A stretch of 64,000 nucleotides of DNA from Benincasa hispida (lineage: Eukaryota; Streptophyta; Magnoliopsida; Cucurbitales; Cucurbitaceae), in the NCBI RefSeq assembly GCF_009727055.1, contig NC_052360.1, forward strand, positions 65,084,145 through 65,148,144, in the 5' to 3' direction. Below the pieces are notes generated by a model. It saw only the letters and a program-made list of their open reading frames with translations, was not told where the DNA came from and ran no database searches. A program made the translations under genes and the position numbers. Positions 22,500 to 34,634 of this stretch are shown here, in pieces. Positions within the stretch are counted from its first letter, which is position 1. The number at the start of each line of letters is the position of its first letter.

Positions 22500-23262
22500 G
22501 TCAGAGATGGAATCTACCATTGAGAAACCAAATAAGAATGATTTAAGAGAGCACACTTTAAGAGATGGAAAGGAAAAGTGTTGTTCTACCTTAATCTTCT
22601 CAAAGTGGCCTACGTCCTTATAGGAAAAAAAAATCGAAAGAAGACTAGTACTGAAAGCATGGACCTTAAAGAGTTCGTGGGACACTAAGAGAAAATTGAT
22701 AAGTATGAGAAAGATAAGTACAAATGTCGGTATTATCTTTTAAATTATCTTGCTGATCATTTTTATGATTATTATGATACTACATTCACATCTGCCAAAA
22801 AAATATGGAAAGATTTGTTATATTGAAGAAGCAGACACGATAAAATATGTTGCAAGTCACTTTCTTGCTTTCATATGGTGGATGGAAAGTCGTAGAGCAA
22901 GCACAAGACTTTTAGATGATAGTGGTTGAAGTAGCATTTGAATGGATTAAGATTGGTTGTTGGCATAATTGATAAGCTTCCACCATTGTGGAGAGAATTT
23001 CAAAACATATGCGTCATAAGCAAAAGGAAATCTTTCTGGAAGTATTAATTAGTCGCATTTGGTGAAGGAAGAGGCAAAAAGCGCAAAATGCTTTGTTTCA
23101 ACGAGACAATGAAAATCTCACAAAGGTAAACCTAATCTCTTCTAATGATAATTTATCTAATGGTCATAGTCATTTAAAACCAAAGAAGAATCATATGAAA
23201 AAGAATAATAAATCTCACATTTCTAATAAGATAAATCCAAGCCAATTGAATAAGAACCAAGC
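22500..23262 (+). pseudogene. Ty1/copia gag remnant
   Basis: Reading starts MESTIEKPNKNDLR. In shifting frames it then gives [42 protein letters not shown] and GIIDKLPPLWREFQN. These are the usual landmarks of a copia gag (UBN2-type) polyprotein. A lysine/asparagine-rich part (~23150-23250) takes the place of the zinc-knuckle region. The element breaks off at about 23262; no protease or pol follows here. Confidence 0.72.
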
Positions 23263-23943
23263 GCTACAATAAATATCACATACGATATCATTAAAAAAAA
23301 GTGTTATCGTAGATTTTACATAGCGTTTTTAAAATGTTGTCGTAGCCCATGTTATTGAAAGTCCCCAAATTTCTATAGCGTTTTTTTAACGCTATTAAAA
23401 ATGCTATAAAAAATCAATTTTTGATAGCACGTATATAATGCTCTGAAAAAGTTTCAGTGTTAGTAAAAAAACGCTATAGATGATCTTTTATGGAGTTTTA
23501 GTAGTGTTAGAAAAATGTTATAAAAGGTTTTCTATAGCATTTTAAGCATGTTGTCGTAGTCGTTGTTATTGAAACTCTTTAGCTTTCCATAACATTTTTC
23601 ATTGCTATAAAAAAGCAATAAAAGTCTATTTTTTATTGCATAGTTTTAATGTTACAAATACATTTTATAGCATTACAAAAATACGATGATTTACATTTAG
23701 TAGCATTTAGTTTCTAATAGTGAAAATGTTATAGTTGACTTTTAATATCATTTTTTATAATTATAATAAAAAATGCTATAAAACAGACATAGTGCTTTTA
23801 ACCTCGTCTTGATAACAAATTATAATCAAGTCGTATATTTACAATATAACATTTTATGTGAGTAATAAATTGTTACAAATATAATCGTAAAATTAACTTC
23901 AATTTACATCAAAATATACTTTCAAGCATCTAAACGTAGATAT
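23263..23943. mobile_element. Possible CACTA-like non-autonomous fragment with internal repeats
   Basis: It begins GCTACAATAAATATCACATA, close to the CACTACAAGAAA type of end. It has many short direct and inverted TATAGCGTTTTT-like motifs and two ~214 bp-spaced copies of GTTGTCGTAG..GTTATTGAAA (about 23336 and 23550). The opposite end is not visible before the next LTR. A Mutator-like origin is also possible. Confidence 0.4.
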
Positions 23944-24909
23944 TATTGGGATTGGTGTTTTAAATCTTTTTTGTATTCTCGTAGTTTGTAAACAAAGATT
24001 CTAGGTTATTTTATGTAGTTTAAACATATATGTAGAGACATACAGGTGACTTATGTTTAAATGATAACCTAAATGGTCTGTAGTAGATAGATAAGGTTGG
24101 GTAACTTATCTTGATGACACTACGGATACGGCTCGCATTGTAGATTTTACAAGTATTGTAAAGGGCTTGAATAATGTGGCCACATCTTCTCTTGGCCCGA
24201 GAGGGATTTGATCATAGTTGGACTACGACTTATTATTCATTAGATGGATCAGTGATACTTAAGGAGTTAAATGTAACTATAGGGGGAAATAGTAATTTTG
24301 GTCCAACTGTACTTACGAGCAATTTGTGAAATGTCATCGCACTGTTGACTGGTTATATCTAATGGATACAGAAATATATCTGTAGTGCAAAGAGTGCAGC
24401 TGTCGATCTTTAGTGGAGTGACTGACAATTAATGGATATTGGGTAATTTAATTAAAGAGTTTAATTAATTATCCAAGTACCATTGAAGCTTCAATCTACA
24501 TGTCCATAAGGTCCCCTTTGTAGAGAGGTAATTGAGAATTAATTTTGGATTATTTTGAATTGTTCAAATTAATCGAGGGAATTAATTATACTTGATATAA
24601 TTAATTAAATTAATGATATGAGATATAATGTATTCGGTACATTATAACATAAAGTTTATTTTGAGGGGAATTAAATATTTGAATGTGATCCAAATATTAA
24701 TTGTATGGATGAGATTCATATAATTAAATTTAGTATAAATGTGATTTATACTAAATACCATGTATTATTGAGAAAAATAATATTATAGGTTATGTTGTAT
24801 TTGATACAATATAATAACTATAAATTATGTGTTATATTGATATAATATATAGTATAATATATATTATATAATAAAGTATTATTATATAACTATATAACTA
24901 TTTATATAT

Positions 24910-24954
<45 letters not shown>

Positions 24955-25979
24955 TATATCTAAATTAATTAAAATTTTTTTTAATTTAATAAAATAGGAA
25001 GTTATAACTCCTTCCTCTAGATTTTTTCTCTTGATAGAACGTGTAGGTGTAAGTGGGGAGTTCATTTTTTTTTTTTTTTATTGTGTGTGTATAGTGATTC
25101 TTCTTCATCTTCTTCATAGTAGAGAAATTCTCTCTGTGATTCTCTCTAAGAAAAAAATCTCCCAAGAACAAAGAGAAGAAAATTAACTTGTCTTCCCTTG
25201 ATAGAACGTGTAGGTGTAAGTGGGGAGTTCATTTTTTTTTATTGTGTGTGTATAGTGATTCTTCTTCATTCATCTTCTTATAGTGATTAGAGTAACTCTC
25301 TGTACACTTTCCGTCGCAAAATGGTAAGAGAGTAGGTGCAGTGGGGAGTTCATTTTTTTTTTTTGTGTGTGTATAGTGATTCTTCTTCATCTTCTTCATG
25401 AGAGAGAAATTCTCTCTGTGATTCTCTCTAAGAAAAAAAAAACTCCCCAAGAACAAAGAGAAGAAAATTAACTTGTCTTCCCTTGATAGAACGTGTAGGT
25501 GTAAGTGGGGAGTTCATTTTTTTTTTTTATTGTGTGTGTATAGTGATTCTTCTTCATCTTCTTCATAGTAGAGAAATTCTCTCTGTGATTCTCTCTAAGA
25601 AAAAAAAACTCCCAAGAACAAAGAGAAGAAAATTAACTTGTCTTCTTCCTCTCAAATTCTCCCCTCTCTTCCCAAAATTTAGAGCTCATAACTCCTGAAT
25701 TCTTAATCCCTAAGAAGAATATAGGAGGTTCATTTGTGGTGGTGGCCATTTAGGATTTCATTTTTGGAGATCGATTTCCAAACGGAGAGTTCGTGATTGG
25801 AGAAGGAATTACATGAAGATCTTTTAGCTTAAAAAAAAAGTAATTTTCTTTTCTCTAATTCATTCCTTTAAAGCATGTTGTAAAATTATATAATGCATAA
25901 ATGTTTTTTGTTTTGTAAATTTCGATTTTGTGTAAAATTGTAAAATTGTGGCGATCCCCTTCTGCTGCAGGACTTCACA
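23944..25979 (+). mobile_element. Large LTR (family W), about 2 kb
   Basis: It starts TATTGGGATTGGTGTTTTAA (a TG to TA change of the usual TGTTGGGATTGG) and ends CAGGACTTCACA. Internal landmarks shared with the other large LTRs include TTCATTAGATGGATCAGTG and ATATATCTGTAGTGCAAAG. A (TA)n tract lies at 24905-24955 and a tandem array at 25020-25650. No gene is present. Confidence 0.65.
25020..25650 (+). repeat. ~150-170 bp tandem array inside the family W LTR
   Basis: CTTGATAGAACGTGTAGGTG occurs near 25031, 25197 and 25483, with a degenerate fourth copy near 25320. Each unit has TTGTGTGTGTATAGTGATTC and GAGAAATTCTCTCTGTGATT. Copies differ chiefly in T-run and A-run length. Confidence 0.85.
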
Positions 25980-26894
25980 ATTCCTTTAAATATCACTTGG
26001 TGATATTTTAATCATTACAAAATTCCAAAGACTTAAAGAACCATATTTTTTTGGGTGGGTCACCATACAAATAAGTAACCTGGATTTCTATTTTCTAAAG
26101 GCACATACGTATCCTTCAATCTTCTTTTTTTTTTAATGCGATATGGCATTTAATGTTCACATCCTAACTATTTGATCAATCTCTTATCCTCGAGTGCTGC
26201 AAAATGAATATATATTTACCATCAAATTCTTTCACCAAATAAAGGAAACCAAGTGAAAAAGATTTCATCCGTTACTCAAATAAATAAAACCACATAGAAG
26301 ATATCTTGAGGCATTTGTTGGAACCACAAGTTAGAGACTACTAATTTTTTCAAATGACCATTAAGACAACAAGAAACAAAGAATAATTTCAAATGACCAA
26401 AATATATAATTAGGGATACGCCTTCAACATATGAAAAATTGTAAATATGGCAAAACTCTCAAATTTAAATTTTTGCATATTCCGTTTTCCAATTGTGCCC
26501 TTTTAGCAAACCTAAGTTTTTTTGGTATATCAATCAACTAATATACCATATTTAAAGTATATTTAGCTGCATATTTTTCTCATTGATTTGTATACTTTTT
26601 GTAATTTTTGTTTGCAACAATATGAGTTGTTATCCAATTTATTTTTTGTATTTGTTACATTTTTTCATTCCTCTTGTAGTTTTTTCTCCTTTTTAAATGA
26701 TGTTGTTTCTTTCATTTTTAAGTAGATGTATAATAGGTGGGGGAGATTTATCCTAAAGCTCACTAGCACTTAGTTTGTTGTACTCATTTTGACAATTTGG
26801 ACGTGTATACCAAAGAAAAAAGTGTTTTTTTTCAAAAAAATTCATTTTTATGAATTTTTTACAATAGTTAAATAACTAGTCATTTTCGACTGTG

Positions 26895-27122
26895 TATCAA
26901 TAGTATATCAAGTGTATCAAGTATTTATCAATAGTGTATCAAATGTGTATCAGCAATGTATCAAATGTATCAGGCGTATTTAGTAGTGTATCAAGTATAT
27001 CAAGAGTATCAAATATATCAAGTGTACCAAATGTACATCAGTAATGTATCAAGTGTATATTAATAGTGTATCAAATGTATCAAGGGTATCAAGTATATCT
27101 GGTGTATCAAATGTATCACGTG
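26895..27122. repeat. GTATCAA minisatellite
   Basis: Degenerate units of about 9-18 bases built on GTATCAAGTGTATCAA repeat for more than 200 bases. Confidence 0.85.
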
Positions 27123-27222
27123 GGTTGAGCTTGTTTTTTGCTATTTTTGCAAAAGTAATAACTCCGAGTTATGGGCCTAATTTTTAAACTTATTTTTCCA
27201 AATCTGCAAGAAGTCCTGATTT

Positions 27223-27255
27223 ATATATATATATGTATGTATGTATGTATGTAAA
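27223..27255. repeat. (TA)n(GTAT)n microsatellite
   Basis: A short TA run passes into GTAT units. Confidence 0.85.
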
Positions 27256-29082
27256 AATCTTCTTTGAATTTATTTGGTTCTAACATTGCATTATGGGAAG
27301 ATCAAACTTTGCACTTAGCCTAAAGCTATTAGATTATACTCCCACTCCCCAACAAAAGCAATACAAAGACAAATATAACTACTTCATGCCTATTTTGAAT
27401 GGAACAAGAGCATGCTATTTGTATAAAAACGACATATTATTCACATTTCCCATAAAGCAAAAGTAACTACTAACTAGAGTCAATAATACTATAGAAAGAA
27501 ACACCAAATAATTTTCAATTGTGAAAACACAAACAAAATTTTAGTTGAACAATTTAAATGCAGTTAGTAATATAACTAAACATGACATGATATTTTGTTC
27601 ACTTTGAACATAAGCTTTCACACAAATTTATTTCTCTGTCATTCAGATCTAGAACAAACAAAGATTAGTTCCAAATTTTCAAGTGGGATATTGATGGGGA
27701 CAATAAAACACCCACTTACCCACTTAACTTTTTTTCTAAAGCTTAATTGATTTTTCGTCAAAATATAAAAGTATCTACTTGTGCACTTGATTATTCTCCA
27801 ATTTCGTATTGGGGTTTGCATTGGATCAAAATAATAGAAATTAATCCCACCCATCCACTTGAACTTTCTTCAAATCTACAGTTAGTTTTGATTCAAATAA
27901 GAAAAAAGTGAAAATACCACTCCCCCTTGCATATGTTGGAATGTATGCCCTAAAGCCTCGTAGTTATATGTTAATTGAATTAGTGGTTAATTAGTTTTTA
28001 TGTAACTTGTACAATAATCCTTTAAACTAAGATCCAAGGGTATCTAATGTAACTTAAACATGTATATGGAGACATACAGGTGGATCATATTTAAGTGATA
28101 ACTGAAATGATCTGTAGTATATGGATAAGGGGGTGTCTTATCCTAGTAACAAGACTGATGTGACCCACTTTGTAAATGTTATAATTGTTGTAAAGTGTTA
28201 CAAATGATTTGATCCTGATCATTCATGTGGAGACATGTGAGTGAAGGTATCCTATACAAAAAGTTTGTATAGGACCGGACTATGAAATGGTGAGTCTCTC
28301 TTTATAACGTCGTTGCTAAAAGAGACTTACATTTCACCAAGATGACCATAGGTGACTTAATTTTAATCCTGTGGAGTTGTGAACTCCTACCTGTGAGGGT
28401 GATCCTTTGATCTACATGGGTGAGAGAAGTCATATTCACCGACTCAATATGCCTACAATTTTGGGGATTCGTCTGATTATGGAGTTGGGAACACAACTAC
28501 ACAAGAAGGAATTCACTCCTTCCTGATTGTTAAGGTAAGTAGATAAATTGTTCTTTTAAGGGTTGATTCGGGGGATTGAACAATGAGACACCTCACCCTC
28601 TCCTAGCTCAATAGGAGTTTAATCATAGTTAGACTATAACTAATTATTCATTAGAGGGATCACTGGTACTTAAGAAATTAAATATAACTACAGAGGTAAA
28701 ATGGTAATTTGATCTAGTTGTAATTACGAGCAATTTGTGAAGGGTCAATGGATTGTTGATTGGTTATATCCGATGGACACAAAAATATATCTATAGTGCG
28801 AATAGTGCAACTATCAGTCTTTTGTGGAGTGACCGACTGTTAATGAAGGTTGATTAAGTTAATTAAAGAGTTTAATTAATTAATCAAGTATTATTGGAGC
28901 TTCAATCTATAGGTTCATAAAATCCCCTCGTTGACTTAAAAATTAATTTTGGTTTAATTTGAATTGTTCAAATTAATTAAAGGAAATTAATTGTATAAGA
29001 TATAATTAAATAATGTATATTGATACATTATAAAGTATAATGTATGTTGATACACCATACTAAATTTATGAGAGAAATAAAT

Positions 29083-29310
29083 ATTTGAATATGGTTCAAA
29101 TATTAATTATATAAAAATGATTCATATAGAAACTATATGTTAAAATTAATGTGAATATGATTCATATTAAATTTATATAGTTTTATGAGGGAAATGAATA
29201 TTTGAATATGATTCAAATATAAATTATATGAATATGATTCATATAAACTATATGTTAGAATTAATGTGAATATGATTCATATTAAATCTATATAGTTTGA
29301 TGAGAGAGGT
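29083..29310. repeat. Two ~113 bp tandem units with small palindromes
   Basis: Each unit has GTGAATATGATTCATATTAA and TATATAGTTTKATGAGRG. The GAATATGATTC-type palindromes recur about every 20-60 bases. Confidence 0.7.
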
Positions 29311-29464
29311 TGTTATTTGAATATAATTCAAATATTAAATTACATGAATGTGATTTATATAAAAATTATAGGTTATATTATATGTGATATAATATAAATT
29401 ATAGGTTATATGTTATATATGATATAACATATAGTTTGATATTTATATATATTAAGTTAGTTAA

Positions 29465-29482
29465 TATATTATTATTATTATT

Positions 29483-29542
<60 letters not shown>

Positions 29543-29578
29543 CAAATTCAAATTCAAATTATTTGAATTTGAATTTAG
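29465..29578. repeat. (TTA)n(TGA)n microsatellite next to a perfect-looking palindrome
   Basis: TTA units are followed by about 20 TGA units, then a near-perfect inverted repeat of AAATTCAAATT-type sequence around 29541-29577 that could form a hairpin. Confidence 0.85.
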
Positions 29579-30003
29579 AAATTAAAAGCGGAGGGAGTGA
29601 TAACTCCCTCAACCCTCTCAACCTCTCAATACATGTGAAACAGATGAGCGAGAAAGTGATTCTCAACTTTTTATTCTTCCTTTGGTCTTTCAATGTTCTC
29701 TCGAGTTCTTCTCCTTTCCTTACCAAGATTAAGTGCAAGCCCACAAACTCTGCACGGTTCTTGTCCTTGAGAATAACAAGGAAGACTACATGGTGGTATC
29801 TCTTTTTTCCTTGTTGCTATGTTCATGGTGTTGGGTTTGGGAGATCAAGAAGAGATTGGGCAAGTTCATGTTGTGGAGAGGAAACGAAAAGATATAGATC
29901 TTCAAGGGTATGTGTTGATTTATCCCTTCCTCTCCAATTGGATAATAGTAGCATGTTTAAGTTTTATTTATCCTACATTTCCATCGCTTCTGAATTTTTA
30001 TTG

Positions 30004-30875
30004 TATTGGGTTTTATGTCCTAAAACTCGTGGTTTGTAAACAATAAACTTATTCTGTAAATCGATAAAGTTGTTATTGAATATATGAATTGCTTATTTCG
30101 TTTTAGAAATAAATCCAATAAACTAAAAGATCCATGACTATTACATGAGTACTTGAACTTTATGTGGAGACATAAGAGTAGATCAGACTCGAGTAGATAG
30201 TCAAAATGATCTATAATATACGAATAAGGTTGGGTGCCTTATTCTGGTAACACTATTGGATGCGGCCCACTATGTAGTTGTTACAATTTATTGTGAAGTG
30301 CTACAAACGAAGTGATCCTGATTCGTACATAAATTGACATGAGGAGCGGGGGCGTCTTATGAAATGATTTTGCATAAGATCGGACGAAAAATTAAGTCAC
30401 TCTTACTTTATAACGTTGTTTATTGTTTAAGACTGACTATTTCAAAACGATGACCTAGGTAACGTGATCCTAATCCTAGGCTAGCTATGAACTCCTGTTT
30501 ATTTGGGATCATTCTTAAGTTTGCATGGGTGAGGGTTGACTCAATAGCATCGGCTCAATAAGCCTCATATTTCAGGGGTAAGACTGGGTAGATAACTTGA
30601 GACATAGGGTGCAAAGAAATTCACTCCTACCAGCTTTTAGGGATAGTAGAAAGGTTGTTTCCTTAAGTGCTGACTTCGAGTCTTGAACAAGGGGCCCCAC
30701 TTTCTCATTGGCTCGAGAGGGACTCGGTTTAGTGATTAAATCACAAACCAATTATTCATTAAAGGATTAGAGGGACTTAAGGAGCAAGATGTAATCTCGG
30801 GGCTAAAATAATTTTTGACCAAGCCATTATTATGAACAACTTGTGAAAGATTAACTTACTAATCATGATTATATC
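30004..30875 (+). mobile_element. Truncated family X LTR
   Basis: It starts TATTGGGTTTTATGTCC and matches the first ~850 bp of 17588-19425. It is cut where TGTTGGGATTGATATCC (family Y) begins at 30876. Confidence 0.72.
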
Positions 30876-30973
30876 TGTTGGGATTGATATCCTAATTCTC
30901 CCGAAGTCTTGTAGTTTGTAATCTATACACATTGTTATGAATAAAATAAGAGTTATTTTATCTGACATTTACT
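30876..30973 (+). mobile_element. Start of a family Y LTR (plus orientation)
   Basis: TGTTGGGATTGATATCC through TCTGACATTTACT matches the start of the LTR at 47541. It stops after about 98 bases. Confidence 0.65.
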
Positions 30974-31093
30974 TTCGGCAAACACTACACGATCATTGAC
31001 TTCAGGCAAGCTATCGCTAGTAAATATAGCACGATCGTTTAGCTCGCCACTACACGATCGTTTAACTTGTCCAAGCTGTCGTTTAGTAAATCT
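30974..31093. repeat. CGATCG-rich short repeat
   Basis: Units such as CACTACACGATCGTTTA recur three to four times. They resemble the CGATCG units in the LTRs at 10215 and 12651, although the flanking sequence differs. Confidence 0.55.
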
Positions 31094-32062
31094 ATATTTA
31101 CTTCACAACTTCGTGAGATTCTTTTTGTGAGAGAAAATCTCAAAATTAAAATTTTGCCAAAAGTTACTAAAATTGGGAAACCATTTTTCTTTTAACTCAC
31201 GGTTACCATGAAAAACCAATACCTACTCAATTGATTATTAAAGAAAAAGAATTATATATCCAATAATTAATATTATTATAAACATAAATGATAACCCACT
31301 TATCATACTATATTTATAACCTATAGTTTTAATATTTCATCTTATGAAACATATAAACCATAGTTCTTTTTCTATTCCATGGTACTTAATGTAAATCTCA
31401 TTTACATCAATCCTCCACTATATGTATCTCATACATCAAACCGATTACATCATATATAATCAAAATACCTCTTATCAATTTGAACATTTCAAATCAACAC
31501 CAAGAACTGATCCTTAACTGAATCCATTGAGCTACCAAGGGGACCTTATGGACCTGTAGCTCGAAGCTCTAACGGAACGTGAATAACTGACTAAACTCTT
31601 TAGTCACGGGATCCACCATCCGTTAACTGCTAGGTATTCTACTAAAGACCAACAGCTAAGCTCTCCTTACCACAGATATATTATGTGTCCATCTTAACCA
31701 ATCAGCAGTGTGACAACCCTTCACAAATCGTTCGTAAGTACAGTTGGGCCAATAACCGTTATGCCCCTGTAGTTACATCTAACTCCTTAAGTACCACTGA
31801 TCCCTCTAATGAACATAAGTCATAGACCTACTATGACTGAGTCTTCTTTTCCAAAGAGAAGTTGTGGCCACTATGTTCAAGCCCCAGAATCAGCCCTTAA
31901 GAGAGAAATCTCTCTACTTATCCCTACTTCGGGAAAAAAAGTGAATTCCTTCTTGTGGATTGAGTTCTCAGCTGCCAGATCAGACAAGTCCCCAAAAAGG
32001 TAGGTATGTTGAGTTGGTAATCTAGCCACTTTCACCCATACTAATCAAAGAACCGCCCTCAA
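31094..32062 (-). mobile_element. Family Y LTR, minus orientation, left part
   Basis: Read on the minus strand it matches the LTR at 47541-48420 and continues past it. It carries CCACAGATATATTATGTGTC and TAATGAACATAAGTCATAGA. It is interrupted at 32062 by the chromovirus and resumes at 43434. Confidence 0.72.
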
Positions 32063-33187
32063 TGTGAACCCTGAACCCTAATTTCTCTACTTGAATATGT
32101 TCCCTACTGAGACCAATATGGTGAGTAGGTTGATGTGGAATCTAATGTGTAATGGTAGAGAAAATGGTGAAAAATTATAAGAAAAGTGTAAATTTGAAAA
32201 CTTAACTCTTGGGGAAAACTTGGAAAATTTGGCTAAGTATAACCTATGCATTGGAAGTTGGAAATTGACTAAGTGTTATCCATGCGTTGGCCTTGATCAT
32301 TTAGAGGTTATTTGGGGCATTGAAGGAAGCCAAAGTGTGGACAAGAACAATTCATATGGCAGCCAACGTCTTGAGAGGTTAAAACAACGCATGCGACGAC
32401 CTCAAGTTGCGCATCATGAGCACTGGACATTGGACACAATGGTATGCGTGTATGCTACCGAAGGTAATGCGTTGATAATATGCCGTGACACGATGTGAAG
32501 GCATGCAGTGCAAGGGTATACGGTGATGCAGTACGAGGCATGCGGCGATGGACGACAATGCTATGGGATGGTATGCAACAATGAATGCGATGGATGCGAT
32601 GGATGCAGCAGTGCTACGCAATGGTATGCGGCAACACTATGCATTGGTGATGTGCTATGCATTGGACATCCGAAGGCATGTGGGCGCATAGGAAAAACCA
32701 ATAGTATGCATTGAAGGAATGTTGGTCATTATCCTAGTTGAGCGCATAGGGCAAAGGTAAGCAATGCGAAGGAGAAGGATATGTGCCCAAAGATGAGCTT
32801 TGCGAGCATCTTGCATATGTGACCAAGTTGCGTCAATTAGATGCACAAGGTAAGATTGAATGGATGCATGCGCCAATTGAAAGGTGTCCGGACATAGGTA
32901 GGTTGTGGCAATTGGATGGGCGCATTTGTGGTTAACGCATATGAGGTTGGATAGACGCATGCAAGGACGTCATCCTAATATGTGGCTTGCTAGGATAAAA
33001 TCTTAAGGCTTAAGCAAAGGAGGTGGATGCACAAGAAGACATGCAAAATTCAACATTTTGTGTTGGCTAAGGATGAAGAAGACACCTTAGGTTGTGGTGA
33101 TTGAACGTTGCGTTGATAGTGTGGGGAAAAGACACTTGGACATGCGGCCAAGTAGGAGGTGTCGACCTTGGAGAGTTTTTGGACGCT

Positions 33188-33195
33188 TATAAATA
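33188..33195 (+). promoter_or_regulatory. TATA box of the chromovirus 5' LTR
   Basis: TATAAATAGGGC lies about 1.1 kb into the LTR. The same motif is kept at the matching place in the 3' LTR (41813-41820), as expected of a core promoter. Confidence 0.7.
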
Positions 33196-34634
33196 GGGCT
33201 AAGGACTTTTGTTTAGATCACAATTCAAAAGACATTAAGAAGGGCATGAAAACTGATTAAACTATACGTTGATAGCAATCTATGCGTTGATCATAAAACT
33301 TCAAATACGAGACGCAGTTAGACAGTGAAGTCTAGAAATAGTGTCAACTTGGGACGAGGAGTTCTCCCAGTATACTCGTGCGTTTGGAGTGATTCTAAAG
33401 CCATCTAAAAGCTCCACAAGTCTAGTTTTCAGGGTAGAGCTGTTGACGAAGAAGCTCCAAGGGATCGGGCTGGAAATAGAGAAAAAGAAAAAAGGGTTAA
33501 GCTGTTAGGTAAGCTTGGGCCAGTCTTGAAGGTTTAGTGATTTCGGCCAAACCACGAAGAGTTCTGAGCTCAGATTTTAAGGTAATCTTCCTAAGACATT
33601 GTAGAGCATGTTTACAGAGGGAAGTATTACGAGATAAGTCTTAGAACTATGAGTAATCTAAGCTTTAAATTAAATCTGAATTTTAGGGGTTCAATAGGGA
33701 GCCCGAGGTAAACAAAGAACTTCTAGAGAGAAAAATTCCTAGACGATCAAGGTGAGTGACTAAAATATTTGACTAAATATTTACAATATTGTAAAGAAAC
33801 CATGTTTTAAAGAAAACTTATTCTCATGCCAGCTAGTTTTACAAAGTGATTTCCAAGCAAACCATGAGTTATGTTTTAAACGCATGCATGTATGAAAACA
33901 TTATTACAAAGCTATTTATGTGTATTTAAATACACCCAGCATGCGTTAGTATCTTTAAAGACATGTTTTCTATGCATTATGCTTTACATGCTTTAAAGAG
34001 AAAGTTATTTATGACTAGTTCTACTTGAAACATGATATCGAAGGACAATTGAGAAGGTATCCGAGCAACTCGATACTGAAGGACAATTTTAGAGAAGGTA
34101 TCTGAGCAGAAGTACCCAGAAATATGACAGTACTCAACATGGCCCCGTGCAGGTAGGAGTTAAAGTCAGAGATTGAGCAAAAGGGTTCTCTCTTGACTAG
34201 CAGTCAAAGATTGAGCAAAAGGGTTCTCTCTTGACTAGCAGTTGATATTGGGATTTAACCGCATCAGGGTTATTCTCAACTAAGAAACAATTTTAATGTT
34301 TTCTGATAAAAACGACTTTATATGTTTTATGTTTGGAAAATGTTTATACTGCAATACAAGATTACTGTAGAAGTTTATATTTCATTTTAATCTCTTTATT
34401 GAGACTATTGCATGAGAATCAGTTTTCTTTCTTAAGTTACTCATTGGGCTAGTAAGCTCACCCCGTTTTCAAATGTTTTTCTTTCCCCTAGGTAGCGGTC
34501 AAATCCTCAGAAGATAGCTTTACATCTGCTCTACCACTACAGGACAAAGATATTGTAACCCGTCTGTTAGGTAGTTACTGTAAATATTGTACACATGTTA
34601 CAGTTGTTCATGTAAGGACTAGGGTTTTGGGCAT

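Larger units (their letters stand above)
25980..27933. other. Low-copy AT-rich spacer
   Basis: No gene or transposon ends were recognised apart from two short repeats listed separately. A sharp TGTTGGAATG LTR start closes it at 27934. Confidence 0.5.
27934..30003 (+). mobile_element. Large LTR (family Z)
   Basis: It starts TGTTGGAATGTATGCCCTAA and shows the shared landmarks of this LTR superfamily (TGGAGACATACAGGTGGATC; ATAACGTCGTTGCTAAAAG; TTATTCATTAGAGGGATCAC). It seems to run to 30003, where a family X LTR starts, so its own 3' end may be displaced or lost. It contains a ~113 bp duplication at 29083-29310 and a triplet microsatellite at 29465-29541. Open frames near the end (29563-30039) are LTR sequence, not a gene. 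Confidence 0.6.

Noticed and set aside
26895..27122. Possible CRISPR-like direct repeats
   Set aside because: Units are degenerate, without spacers, and this is plant nuclear DNA; it is a minisatellite.
29563..30039. 158-residue plus-strand frame ending in VLCPKTRGL
   Set aside because: It spans the end of one LTR and the start of another; the same last residues come from the family X LTR start at 17588.
32220..32960. Open frames with repeated Met, Cys and His in the chromovirus LTR
   Set aside because: They follow ATGCG-type words in the LTR and are not conserved as frames in the 3' LTR.
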